Assembly (NCBI RefSeq): GCF_015206995.1
Contig: NZ_JADEXR010000001.1
Location: forward strand, 1-64,000
Direction: 5' to 3'
DNA from: an aff. Roholtiella sp. LEGE 12411
GTDB lineage: Bacteria > Cyanobacteriota > Cyanobacteriia > Cyanobacteriales > Nostocaceae
DNA: 64,000 bases
Made by a program: the position numbers and the translations under genes. Shown here in pieces: positions 52,926 through 62,222 of the stretch. The notes under the pieces were generated by a model, which made no database searches, had not been told where the DNA came from, and saw only the letters and a list, made by a program, of their open reading frames with translations. Position 1 is the stretch's first letter, and every line of letters begins with the position of its first letter.

Positions 52926-53101
52926 TATTATCTCCAACATCCAACTAATGTACGCATTTACGCATATATAGGATTCCTATTTGATTTTTGAAAGAACTGC
53001 GTACACCTCTAACTCCCTTTTTTCCCATTCCCTATCCCCTATCCCCCATTTCCTGTTTCTACAAGTCAGTTCACGAATCAAATCGGATTACTATATCTTG
53101 C

Positions 53102-54796
53102 TCAACTAATGCCAAACACTGACTCTACCGTTGACTTTATAGAATCCCTTGCATCCTTCAAAGTCTGGCTAATTGGATGCTTAGCCTGCAAAAACACACG
53201 AGCACAGTTGCGCCCTGGCATTCCAGAGATAGAACCACCCGGATGCGTCCCTGCACCAGTTAAAAACAGGTTATCAATTGGGGTTTTGTAGTTTGCTATT
53301 TCTGGCAAGGGACGGAAAAACACCATTTGATCTAGTGTCATGTCAATGTGATAGTAATTGCCTTTGTACGCACCTAACCTTTCTCCCAATTCCGCAGGAC
53401 TTTCCACACGACGCGCAATAGTCGCATCTTTGACATTGGGTGCATAGGTTGCCAACTTATCAATCACTCTGTCTGCAACTTTGTTTTTTAACTCATCTGT
53501 CCATCCAGTACCTTTTAAACCAGTACCCTCTGCACCTGCAATTTGATAGGGGGCGAAAAACTCAATCCACAGAGTGTGCTTACCTGGCGGTGCTAATGTG
53601 GGATCAAGGGCGCTAGGCATCACCACATACATCGAGGGGTCAGAATCGGGAATCTCTCCCAAGGTACATTTACTATGAGCCTGTTCTACGTGACTCACGG
53701 AATCTGCAATTAAGATAGAGCCAATGAGATATTCATCTTTGTGCGCGTGATATGGAAAGCGCAGCGGTTCATCTAAAGCTAAATCTATCTTGAGGATAGT
53801 TTCGTTATTATTAACGATGCGACGTTCTAATCTTTCCCTTAACTCTGGAGCGACTGCATCGATATCGCTCTTATCAGTCATTTGTAAAAACAACCGCTGG
53901 GCGTCAATATTAGAAATCACCCCATGTTTAGCACGATATTCTTTACCACCAGCCACCCGTACACCAACTGCTTTTTTATCGTCAATCAGGATTTTGTCAA
54001 CGTGCTGGTCTGTTAAAATAACCCCACCTTTACTTTTAACTAAATTCACCAAAGCTTGCACCAGTGCGCCAGTACCGCCACGAGGTCGAGCCATACCAGG
54101 GTTATGACGCATTGCCATCATTATTGCACCAATAGCCAGGGTTTTTTGCGATGGTGGCGCACCAAGTTCTGATGCAAGTCTTGCCAAAGGTGCTTTGAGA
54201 AATTCCTCATCAAACCACTCGTTAACCAAATCTTCAGCACTGGTTAACATGTTGCGAATAAAGTCAAGGGTTTTATTTGGAGAACCAATTACTGAAAATA
54301 AATCTTTCAGTTTTGTAATGTCATAGTTACCAATAATATCTATAACTGATTTTGGCGGTGCATTAAACATAGGAATCATTGCACCTAATGCCCGTTGCCA
54401 ATAATCTGTATATTCTGCATATTTTTTGGCATCGCGCTCATTATAACGGGCGATTTCTGCACAAGTCTTTTCCAACGACTTGTGACCTAAAAAATACTTG
54501 CCATCAGGATGAGGACAGAAAACAACTGGATCACATTCTAAATATTCCAAGCCGTATTTTTCTAGTTCTAGTTCTTCAACAACTGGCCCTAAGTGAATGA
54601 ATTCATGATCAATAGCGCACAAGTTAAATTTAAATCCAGGAGCTTCTTGCGGTAAACATTCTTCAGTTGTCGCCGCACCACCTGGAACAGAACGCTTTTC
54701 CAGCAGCAGAACGCTATAACCTGCTTTGAGCAAATAAGCAGCACAAACTAGACCATTGTGTCCTGCACCAATAATTACAACGTCATACTCTTGCAT
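53102..54796 (-). CDS. crtO: Beta-carotene ketolase, CrtO type
   Basis: 564 aa FAD-dependent, phytoene-desaturase-like ketolase. The N-terminal dinucleotide motif is VVIIGAGHNGLVCAAYLLKAG. CrtO-specific stretches run throughout: KFNLCAIDHEFIHLGPV, ARPRGGTGALVQAL, PPGKHTLWIEFFAPYQIAG, GTGWTDELKNKVADRVIDKL and NLFLTGAGTHPGGSISGMPG. CrtO converts beta-carotene to echinenone in cyanobacteria, a thylakoid/membrane pigment also bound by the orange carotenoid protein. Length and sequence match the Synechocystis enzyme as I remember it. Monocistronic by position. Confidence 0.88.
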   Translation of the reverse strand: MQEYDVVIIGAGHNGLVCAAYLLKAGYSVLLLEKRSVPGGAATTEECLPQEAPGFKFNLCAIDHEFIHLGPVVEELELEKYGLEYLECDPVVFCPHPDGKYFLGHKSLEKTCAEIARYNERDAKKYAEYTDYWQRALGAMIPMFNAPPKSVIDIIGNYDITKLKDLFSVIGSPNKTLDFIRNMLTSAEDLVNEWFDEEFLKAPLARLASELGAPPSQKTLAIGAIMMAMRHNPGMARPRGGTGALVQALVNLVKSKGGVILTDQHVDKILIDDKKAVGVRVAGGKEYRAKHGVISNIDAQRLFLQMTDKSDIDAVAPELRERLERRIVNNNETILKIDLALDEPLRFPYHAHKDEYLIGSILIADSVSHVEQAHSKCTLGEIPDSDPSMYVVMPSALDPTLAPPGKHTLWIEFFAPYQIAGAEGTGLKGTGWTDELKNKVADRVIDKLATYAPNVKDATIARRVESPAELGERLGAYKGNYYHIDMTLDQMVFFRPLPEIANYKTPIDNLFLTGAGTHPGGSISGMPGRNCARVFLQAKHPISQTLKDARDSIKSTVESVFGIS

Positions 54797-54921
54797 AATT
54801 GTTATTTTAGAATGCGCTAGTTTTATAATGTTAGGCAGTTATTAAGAAGTTTACATCACTCATTAGGTACAAAAATTAATATTTAGGATTGCTTCTACCA
54901 CCAAGGATATACGACGGTTGA

Positions 54922-55659
54922 TTATGAAGGTATTTGCTTCATTTGAGTTTCTATCATAAGTGTCAAAATTCCTTTTTCTACTTCTAAATCTTTGATCATA
55001 AATACCACATCTTCCCATTTTAAAGATGGTAGGTTTACGAGTTCTTTGATTTTCTGCATAATTGCCACACCTAGCTCTATTGAAATACCCTCACCTTGAG
55101 TACAGTGAAAACCCTCTAGCATTAAAGGCTGTGAATGAGTGCGTGGGCGAATGATTCCCGTAAAACCTAACGGGCGAGTATTGCCCATTTCTTTTAACAG
55201 CACCTTTGCGCTGAATTCTATTTTGCCATTACCAGGTAAAAATATCTGAATTTCTTGTAGAGAAAAACCCACAATTTCGCCATCTACTTTCAACTCCAAA
55301 TTTTTGGCTTTGCTACGAATCAAGTCCGAGGTTAGAGCACGGTTAATATCTGCCTCTATCAGTACAACACGAGCAGTAGTGTTTACTGGTTGATTTAGTT
55401 CTATTTGACCAAAAAGGGCACTTAACGGATTGATGGCAATACTATCTGTTTGCAGTTTAATTTCCTGTACGCGGATATCTTCTTTTATGATCAATCCTTG
55501 ACCACTAACCGAAACTCCATCCGCCTGTCCTTGGAATATTTTTAACAAATCAGTTTGTACATCTATGTCAATTTCTTCTACTTTATCCAGTTGGTTGGAT
55601 ACCACTCTTTCAGCTTCCTGCGATAGAAATTGCTCCTCTAATCGTTGCTCGTCAGGCAT
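54922..55659 (-). CDS. DUF2993 (LmeA-like) protein
   Basis: 245 aa, no signal peptide. Repeated beta-strand segments with VSVSGQGLIIKEDIRVQEIKL, INRALTSDLIRSKAKNLEL and EGISIELGVAIMQKIKELVNL fit the DUF2993 family common in cyanobacteria and actinobacteria (LmeA binds phospholipid). The lipid-related role is family knowledge only. Encoded between crtO and a P450 on the same strand, 115 bases after the P450 stop. Confidence 0.75.
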   Translation of the reverse strand: MPDEQRLEEQFLSQEAERVVSNQLDKVEEIDIDVQTDLLKIFQGQADGVSVSGQGLIIKEDIRVQEIKLQTDSIAINPLSALFGQIELNQPVNTTARVVLIEADINRALTSDLIRSKAKNLELKVDGEIVGFSLQEIQIFLPGNGKIEFSAKVLLKEMGNTRPLGFTGIIRPRTHSQPLMLEGFHCTQGEGISIELGVAIMQKIKELVNLPSLKWEDVVFMIKDLEVEKGILTLMIETQMKQIPS

Positions 55660-55774
55660 GAATTTATAATCTCCTAAATCCTATTACTGTTTACTGTAAA
55701 TGCTGGATCTCAGAAGCGTATCTATAAGACGATATATCTAAATAGGAGGATAAAAGAAATCAACAAAAAGTATT

Positions 55775-57133
55775 TCACCTTTTTATTTTTGCATTTTGAA
55801 TAACAAGCATTTGCACACCTCCACGCGGGACAATAGTAATACCACGACGTATTGGATGTACTGGACGATTATCAGTAAGAGCGAGTTGAAACCGCGATAA
55901 GATTGTAGCTAAGACTAGTTTCATTTCATACATAGAAAATACTGCGCCAATACAACCACGATAACCACCCCCAAAAGGTAAATATTCATAGGGTGAAAAT
56001 TTCTGATTTAGAAACCTTTCTGGTCTAAACTGTTCTGGTTGTGGGTAAGTTTCGGCTCGGCGATGTGCTAAATAGATGCACGGAACTAAAATCGTTCCTG
56101 ACGTGAATTTATTACCCATTATTTCTACGGCTTCTCTTACCATTCGCGGTGTGCAAATTAAAGCAATGGGGTAAATTCGCAGTGTTTCTTGACAGACGGC
56201 AGTGAGGTAGGGTAGTTGTGTGATTGCTTCTGGATTTGTTGGATTATCTAAAGTGTTTAATTCTTGCATTAGCTGATTTTGAACTTCTGGGTGGGAGTGA
56301 ATCAAATAAAAGACCCAGGCTAATACACCTGCTGTTGTTTCATAGCCTAACAGCAGTAATGAAACTAATTGATCGCGTAATTCCTCATCTGTCATCTGCT
56401 GTCCATTCTCATCGCGCGCCGACATCAGCAGACTAAGAATATCTGTACGTTCAGCATCATTTTGCCAACGTCTTTCATGAATTTCTGCATAGATAAGTTT
56501 ATCTATTTGCTGTCGCCTTCTTAAGAAACTTCCCCAAGGACTCCATGCGCCGAAATCTTGTTGTAATATGGGGAAGAAAAACAAGCTAGAATACCAAGGC
56601 TTAGTTACGTCTTCTAACAAAGAACTCAGCTGTGTTTTTAATTGTTGGTAACGCACACCAGGACTAACACCAAATACTACTGCCAAGATAATTTGTAAAG
56701 TGATATCGGACATTAATTTATGTATAGAAACCGCTGTACCTAATGTCCAATCTTTGGTAGCTTTTTCAGTAATTTGACCAATTGATTGCCCATAAGATTT
56801 GATGCGATCGCCATGAAAAGCTGGTAACAATAACTGACGCTGACGATAATGCGATCGCGTTTGTTTTAGGACAATTGAATTTTCACCAAATAAGGGTTTA
56901 AATACATGGGTTGCCTTCTGAAAATCTAACTTTTGTGCAGGCACGGCAAAACAATCACTAATTGCTTGAGGATGGCTAAAAAATACTACTGGCGGTGAAT
57001 TAAATCCCATTACCCGCACTGTGAAAGTATTCCCATACTTGGCGGCACAATTTTCTAGAAATTTTGTAGGTTGAGTAATTAATTGTAGCGTTTGTAGTAA
57101 TGCTGGTGTGCGTAGCTCGTTAGATATGGTCAT
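55775..57133 (-). CDS. Cytochrome P450, CYP110-like
   Basis: 452 aa. I-helix LGYETTAGV, K-helix ETLRIYP, and haem loop FGGGYRGCIGAVFSMYE with the axial cysteine. Much like the P450 at 26.2-27.6 kb across the whole length (LLQTLQLI.QPTKFLENCAAKYG; SPWGSFLRRRQQIDKLIYAEIHERR). Probably a fatty-acid or terpene hydroxylase of the Nostocales CYP110 group. A third, decayed P450 lies just upstream at 57.5 kb, so this locus has carried tandem copies. Confidence 0.92.
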   Translation of the reverse strand: MTISNELRTPALLQTLQLITQPTKFLENCAAKYGNTFTVRVMGFNSPPVVFFSHPQAISDCFAVPAQKLDFQKATHVFKPLFGENSIVLKQTRSHYRQRQLLLPAFHGDRIKSYGQSIGQITEKATKDWTLGTAVSIHKLMSDITLQIILAVVFGVSPGVRYQQLKTQLSSLLEDVTKPWYSSLFFFPILQQDFGAWSPWGSFLRRRQQIDKLIYAEIHERRWQNDAERTDILSLLMSARDENGQQMTDEELRDQLVSLLLLGYETTAGVLAWVFYLIHSHPEVQNQLMQELNTLDNPTNPEAITQLPYLTAVCQETLRIYPIALICTPRMVREAVEIMGNKFTSGTILVPCIYLAHRRAETYPQPEQFRPERFLNQKFSPYEYLPFGGGYRGCIGAVFSMYEMKLVLATILSRFQLALTDNRPVHPIRRGITIVPRGGVQMLVIQNAKIKR

Positions 57134-57373
57134 TATTAATTTAATACTTTTAAGATTTAAGTTTTTATTTATAGGAGGTGATCAAATTAATTACTATTAA
57201 ATTTTATTTTATAAATTTTTTTATCAACTTTTGCATTAATCTTCAGAGAGATTTTGCCCAAAGCTTCCCGAAAACATTTTGAGTAGGGATCGACTGAAAT
57301 TCTATCTTTTGGTTATTTTATATTGCACTCTCATTGTGTATTATTAGGCGCTTTTCAAATGATTAGACAATAA

Positions 57374-57397
57374 CAGGACTTACGCAACTGGCACATG
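57374..57397. mobile_element. Single end of the AGGACTTACGCAA MITE family
   Basis: The sequence AGGACTTACGCAACTGGCAC is identical to the left end of the element at 25399-25589. No partner end is visible in the gap, so this is a solo or truncated copy next to the P450 remnant. Confidence 0.65.
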
Positions 57398-57529
57398 GCG
57401 ATCGCAACTTAGTAGTACTAATGTATTCTATCAAAGGAGATATCTTTCATTAGCTCCTATTCTCTTATTAAGGTGATTTATGAAAATAATTTTACCGATG
57501 AAGAGGGCGACTGAATAAATCCTAGAGTG

Positions 57530-57733
57530 AGCATTGCTCAAAATAAAGCAAAGCGACAATCAACCGAGAATTTCCCTTTTCCAGGAGATCAGCCAAAAAA
57601 TGCTGTAGTTTTTCGGCGCGTGGCCCTTCATCTAACCTAAACACAGCTTGCATCATCATTCGCAGGGTAATGGCTTGGTTGGGAGATTCGGATGTAAAAG
57701 CAGTGGGGTTTTTAGGCCATTCAATACTTTCAT
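57530..57733 (-). pseudogene. Cytochrome P450 remnant
   Basis: Read on the minus strand, a 68-codon frame gives segments SESPNQAITLRMMMQAVFRL and DEGPRAEKLQHFLADLLEKG, then a stop. These align with the B'-C/E-helix region of CYP110-like P450s (compare ISLKVILQAVFGLHEGERFAQLQELL in the gene at 26.2 kb). No haem loop or I-helix is present. It is a fragment of a decayed P450. The rest of the 57134-57908 gap holds the MITE end and presumably the promoter of the next gene. Confidence 0.7.
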
Positions 57734-57908
57734 AAATTTTTTACTACTTAAACTAACTGAAAAGCTCGATTTTTGTTGAATGGCGATTTAAGATACTTAT
57801 CCTGATGTTGTGAAAAAGCAATAAACCGTCACAACCTCGAAGATGTAAAATTTTTGTTAAATTCAACGAGCATCTACAGTTTCATCTCATCGTCAAAAGG
57901 TACTCAGC

Positions 57909-60122
57909 ATGACTGCAATCTCTCCAAAGGCATCTTCAGCGCTTCCCAATTTTTCTGAAGGGATTCAATATTTTGGTGAAGCGTTACCAGATTTTGAAAC
58001 TTATGGTGCAACACCTGCTATAGAGTCGGGCAAAATCGCGATCGCATCTCCCACAGACAAAGCAGCTGTATATCAAACTTTACTGGCTGCTGATGCCCTC
58101 CGCTACCTGACTTTACAAGTTACCGCTAGTAAGGCTTCTGGACATCCCGGCGGATTCGCCAGCCAAGCAGAGGCTTACGCATCTCTTGTCATGCTGGGAT
58201 ACAAGAACATTATCACCGAAGTCGGACACCACGCCCCCGGATTTTATAGTGCCATGTTCTTGGATCGTTCGCTAGAGGATATGGGAATTTTTACAGTTCA
58301 ACAATTGCGCGATCGCTTCCGAGAAAAGCACGGACTTTTAGGACACCTTTCCGGTTTCATTCCCGGTATTCTCGCACCTGCGGGGCCTTTAGGACAAGGA
58401 CAACACTTTGCAATGGCGGCTGCACTGTTACACAAAGATAAGTTATTTCCCTTTACAGTTGGGGATGGTGGATTGGGTGAGCCTTATATTGTCAGTGCGA
58501 TCGCCCATTTCCATACTGCTTATCCGGCTGTCACCAACTTTTTACCGATATTGGTGTGGAACGGTTACAGCCAAGAACATCACAGCATGGTTTCCCTGAA
58601 AACCAACCCAGAGATGCAAGCATATTGGCAAGGTAACGGTTTTGATGAAGTGGTGTTAGTGGATGCCAAAGATTTCGACGATCAAAACCAGCCAGGGGAT
58701 TACGTTGATAGTACCGCCTTTTCCTTCGAGAAACGCCTAGCATTTACTCAAGCAGTACTTTCTGGTGTGGATCAAGCAGCGCGATCGGCATTGGGTGGTA
58801 AACTTACCGTCTTCATTATTAAACAACTCAAAGGTGCAGGAGTCCACGCGCGGGGAGCAAAATCTCACAACCTCTATCCTAAAGATACGCTAGATGCAAC
58901 CCATATTGTTAGTGCATTGCAAACCCGTGCTTTATCTGCCCAAGCTTGGCAATTAGTCAGAACAAATGCAGAACGCGCCGGTGGAGGGCCAGCAGCCAAA
59001 ACTGTGGTGACAGAATTTGAATTACCATTACCAGAATTAGGCGAATTACCTTTAGAAGAATATGCAGTTGGAGGGGAACCAAAAGTTTCTACAACCTCAA
59101 TGGGACGATTGGTAGGAATAGTTGGAAATAAAGATCAAAATTTCCTCGTCACCAACGCCGATGGTAACGAAGCATCAGGAATTGCCAACATCAACCAAGC
59201 ATTAAAGATTATCCACCCCACAACCGACGACTTATATAATCAAGCACCAAATGGACAAGTTTATGAACCATTGAGTGAAGATGCTTGTGCCGGTTTAGCT
59301 GCGGGTTTAGCATTAATGGGTGCGAGAACTTTGTGGTGTTCTTACGAATCTTTTGCCATCAACGGATTACCAATTTGGCAAACTGTGACTCAAGCAATGG
59401 CAGAATTGCGCCGTCTAACTCCCTCGACTATTACTTTATTCACAGCTGGGGCATTAGAGCAAGGGCGCAACGGTTGGACTCACCAACGTCCAGAAATTGA
59501 AGCTTACTTTGCTTCGTTGATGCGAAATGGAAATGTTTTCCCATTATTTCCGCCTGATGCTAATAGTATTCAAGCCTGTTATGATTGGGCATTGAAAACT
59601 AAGAATAAGGGAATTGTGATTACAGCTAGTAAGTCACCATTGCCAATTCGTACAACTTTAGAACAAACTCGTCAAGGGTTGCGCGATGGTGCAGTGCTAT
59701 TACATAAAGTCGCTGGTGATAAACAAGTTGTGTTTGCAGTTATTGGCGATATGACATTAATGCCAGTTTTTGAAGCTGCTGCTTTTTTAGAAAATGAAGG
59801 TATTGGTGTGAAGATAGTTTCTGTAATTAATCCTCGACAGTTATATCGTCCTGATGATACCGCCTGGGAGACTTGTTCAGAACCACAAGGCGGTTTCTTG
59901 GACGATGCCAAATTTGCCGAATTATTTGATGGTGATGCGCTAATTGCTGTTACTGGTGGTGCTGCGGGGATGCTAGAACCTATCTTGTTAAGGAGTAATT
60001 GTAAACGCGATACTTTCGCTTGGAAACGTGGCGAAACTACAGCCAGTGCTGGCGAGTTGATGGCCTTTAATGGATTGACTGCTGAAGCGTTGACGAAACG
60101 TGCGATCGCATTAGTGCATTAA
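57909..60122 (+). CDS. Thiamine-diphosphate enzyme of the transketolase/phosphoketolase superfamily
   Basis: 737 aa. The N-terminal half carries ASKASGHPGGFAS, GPLGQGQHFAMAAALL and the ThDP/Mg motif GDGGLGEP followed by VWNGYSQEHHSM. The C-terminal part has the pyrimidine-binding half (EPLSEDACAGLAAGLALMGARTLW; SYESFAINGLP). The overall order recalls transketolase and phosphoketolase, but the usual phosphoketolase GDGEAETG is GDGGLGEP here, and the start does not resemble classical Xfp. A sugar-phosphate-cleaving role in carbon metabolism is likely; exact substrate uncertain. ATG with a weak RBS; transcribed alone. Confidence 0.75.
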   Translation: MTAISPKASSALPNFSEGIQYFGEALPDFETYGATPAIESGKIAIASPTDKAAVYQTLLAADALRYLTLQVTASKASGHPGGFASQAEAYASLVMLGYKNIITEVGHHAPGFYSAMFLDRSLEDMGIFTVQQLRDRFREKHGLLGHLSGFIPGILAPAGPLGQGQHFAMAAALLHKDKLFPFTVGDGGLGEPYIVSAIAHFHTAYPAVTNFLPILVWNGYSQEHHSMVSLKTNPEMQAYWQGNGFDEVVLVDAKDFDDQNQPGDYVDSTAFSFEKRLAFTQAVLSGVDQAARSALGGKLTVFIIKQLKGAGVHARGAKSHNLYPKDTLDATHIVSALQTRALSAQAWQLVRTNAERAGGGPAAKTVVTEFELPLPELGELPLEEYAVGGEPKVSTTSMGRLVGIVGNKDQNFLVTNADGNEASGIANINQALKIIHPTTDDLYNQAPNGQVYEPLSEDACAGLAAGLALMGARTLWCSYESFAINGLPIWQTVTQAMAELRRLTPSTITLFTAGALEQGRNGWTHQRPEIEAYFASLMRNGNVFPLFPPDANSIQACYDWALKTKNKGIVITASKSPLPIRTTLEQTRQGLRDGAVLLHKVAGDKQVVFAVIGDMTLMPVFEAAAFLENEGIGVKIVSVINPRQLYRPDDTAWETCSEPQGGFLDDAKFAELFDGDALIAVTGGAAGMLEPILLRSNCKRDTFAWKRGETTASAGELMAFNGLTAEALTKRAIALVH

Positions 60123-61168
60123 GCTGGTTTTTGTAGGTAGAATAGTTTGGATTTCTAGCCGCATGTATACGCGGATATACGCCGATAAATTGGCGTTTTG
60201 AAGCGTATATTTGCGGTTATTTTTATAATTTTAATATATTAGTATATATAAAAAAAGATGGTTAGAAGAATTATATACACAAGTATTTATAATAATGTCT
60301 GAAAGAGGTGCTATTCCTTTTTTAATGGCAACCGCTACTAGAATAAATAAAACACAATCTAATAGTTAAACTGGACTTTTTATAAAAATTCTGAATTTAA
60401 AACTAGAGATAAAGAAGATGCAACTCATAAATTTCATTTGACTGTATGCCTTGATAAATTACAAATTTATCAGCCGCGATCGGTTTAAAAATAGTCTACA
60501 ATAGGGTCATACTGAAAATCTTTCTCAATCTTAGAAGTTAATTATGATTCCTATTTACCTCTAATAAATTCTAGTCAATTCTCTCAATCATTAGTTCCTA
60601 TGTACTAAATATCTCCGTTTCTTTGGGGTGTGACAGTTAAGGGTGCGGAATGTGGGTTTTATATCTGATTTGTTCAACAGTTTCGCACCGGGAACTAGTC
60701 TAAACTCCAGTTAAATATTACCAGCATTAAAAATCTGCTCTGCGGTTAAATTCAATTCTGGGAAAGTGGGTGAGATAATGCATAGTTTACCGCCGCAGGC
60801 ATCGCTGGGCTACGTAATCTACAATCCAATATTCAGCGTTTATTTGATTTTTCGGAGTATTTAGCGATAAATTCTTCAAACGTAACTAGTTTTTTTGTAG
60901 GGCTTGAGTTATCGGTTAATCCTCAAAGTGAAACTAACTGATATAAGCTGAAATTCAGGAGGCAAGGGCAATCCATGCCGAGCCGCTTACTACGAGTCAA
61001 TTTAATTAACTTTACATTGCGTAACGTTGTTTGATTTATTCTTGCCCACTGACTTGGTTTTAATATACTAAAAAGTTAGCAAAAAACTAGAAAAATTAGG
61101 TTAAAAGTACTATTGCTACCTCATTTTCAACACTTGAGCAAAAATACCAACGTATCCAAAAAGAGTTA
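60123..61168. other. 1.05-kb gap containing a decayed gene
   Basis: No intact gene. 60150-60225 holds a TATACGCGGATATACGCCG-type repeat, 60230-60550 is AT-rich, and 60718-60889 is an Uma2 remnant (separate entry). The last 150 bases precede the K+ channel and include the unresolved 5' end of that gene. Confidence 0.6.
60718..60889 (-). pseudogene. Uma2-family endonuclease-like gene remnant
   Basis: On the minus strand three Uma2 family pieces follow in order with stops and frame changes between them: LVTFEEFIAKYSEKSNKR (start region), AEYWIVDYVA (catalytic core strand), and IISPTFPELNLTAEQIFNAG (the characteristic C-terminus). Large internal parts are missing, so the gene is dead. Uma2 genes are numerous in cyanobacteria, and decayed copies are common. 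Confidence 0.7.
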
Positions 61169-62185
61169 ATGGCTGGGGCGATCGCCCTCGGCGGTGTGTT
61201 TATGATTGGCACTTTCTGGTATCGATTAGTAGAAGGCTGGTCATGGGAAGACGCGGCTTATATGACAGTGATCACCTTAGCTACTGTAGGATATGGAGAG
61301 ACGCACCCACTGGGTAATCGAGGACGATTGTTTACAATTGCTTTGATTTTGTTGGGTGTAGTCAATATCGGTTACATTGTCAATAGATTTACCGAAGCCA
61401 TAATAGAAGGCTATTTTCAAGAAGGAATTCGGCTACGGCAACAGAAGCGATTAATGGAATCCCTAACAAAACACTACATTATTTGTGGATTTAGTCGGAC
61501 TGGTCGTCAAATTGCCAAGGAATTTCGGTCAGAAGATGTATCTTTTGTAGTAATCGATTCCGAGATGGAATCTATACAAAGGGCCCAGGCAGAAGGTTAC
61601 ACAGCATACCAAGGTGACGCTACATTGGATGATACGCTTTTGAAAGTCGGCATTGAACGGGCGATGTGTATCGTTGCAGCACTCCCTTCCGATGCCGAAA
61701 ATTTATATATCGTTTTATCAGCCAAAACACTGAATTCGGGAATTCGAGTGATCGCCCGCGCAAGTACAGAAGAGGCTTTGCAGAAGTTACGACGCGGTGG
61801 TGCAGATGAAGTGATATCCCCCTATATTACTGGTGGTAAGCGCATGGCTGCTGCGGCACTCAGACCCCAAGTGTTGGATTTTGTAGACGGGATTTTGACA
61901 GGTGCAGACCGCCAGTTGTATATGGAAGAATTTTTACTCGATCCGGCTTTTTGTCCCTTTGTCGGTCAAACTTTACAAAAAGCGAGATTGCGATCGCAAT
62001 CTGGGGCATTAGTTCTAGCAATTCGTCGCGTTGATGGTAATCTCATCGGTGGCCCCACTGGCGATACGGTTTTAATGCCGGGAGATCGGCTGATCTGCAT
62101 GGGTACAGCTGAACAATTGCGTAGTCTTAATCAAATTCTTGGCCCAATTGGTTCCCAGAAATTGCGTGAACCGAAGAATAGTTGA
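61169..62185 (+). CDS. Potassium channel with RCK (TrkA-N/TrkA-C) domain, SynK-like
   Basis: 338 aa from the only canonical in-frame start. Two membrane helices flank the pore, with selectivity filter ATVGYGE; then a Rossmann RCK domain (HYIICGFSRTGRQIAKEF; YQGDATLDDTLLKVGI) and a TrkA-C domain. The ATG falls inside what looks like the start of the first membrane helix. Upstream the frame is open to 61100 and encodes STLEQKYQRIQKEL, which resembles the N-terminus of homologues as I recall them, but contains no ATG, GTG or TTG. A non-canonical ATT start at 61112 is possible. K+ flux across the thylakoid or plasma membrane is the family role. Confidence 0.88.
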   Translation: MAGAIALGGVFMIGTFWYRLVEGWSWEDAAYMTVITLATVGYGETHPLGNRGRLFTIALILLGVVNIGYIVNRFTEAIIEGYFQEGIRLRQQKRLMESLTKHYIICGFSRTGRQIAKEFRSEDVSFVVIDSEMESIQRAQAEGYTAYQGDATLDDTLLKVGIERAMCIVAALPSDAENLYIVLSAKTLNSGIRVIARASTEEALQKLRRGGADEVISPYITGGKRMAAAALRPQVLDFVDGILTGADRQLYMEEFLLDPAFCPFVGQTLQKARLRSQSGALVLAIRRVDGNLIGGPTGDTVLMPGDRLICMGTAEQLRSLNQILGPIGSQKLREPKNS

Positions 62186-62222
62186 TGCGGAGTGGGGGAA
62201 AGCTTTTGACTATTGACTATAA

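Noticed and set aside
52773..52991. 72-codon Ser/Leu-rich frame
   Set aside because: It is a translation of the degenerate 21-bp array, not a gene.
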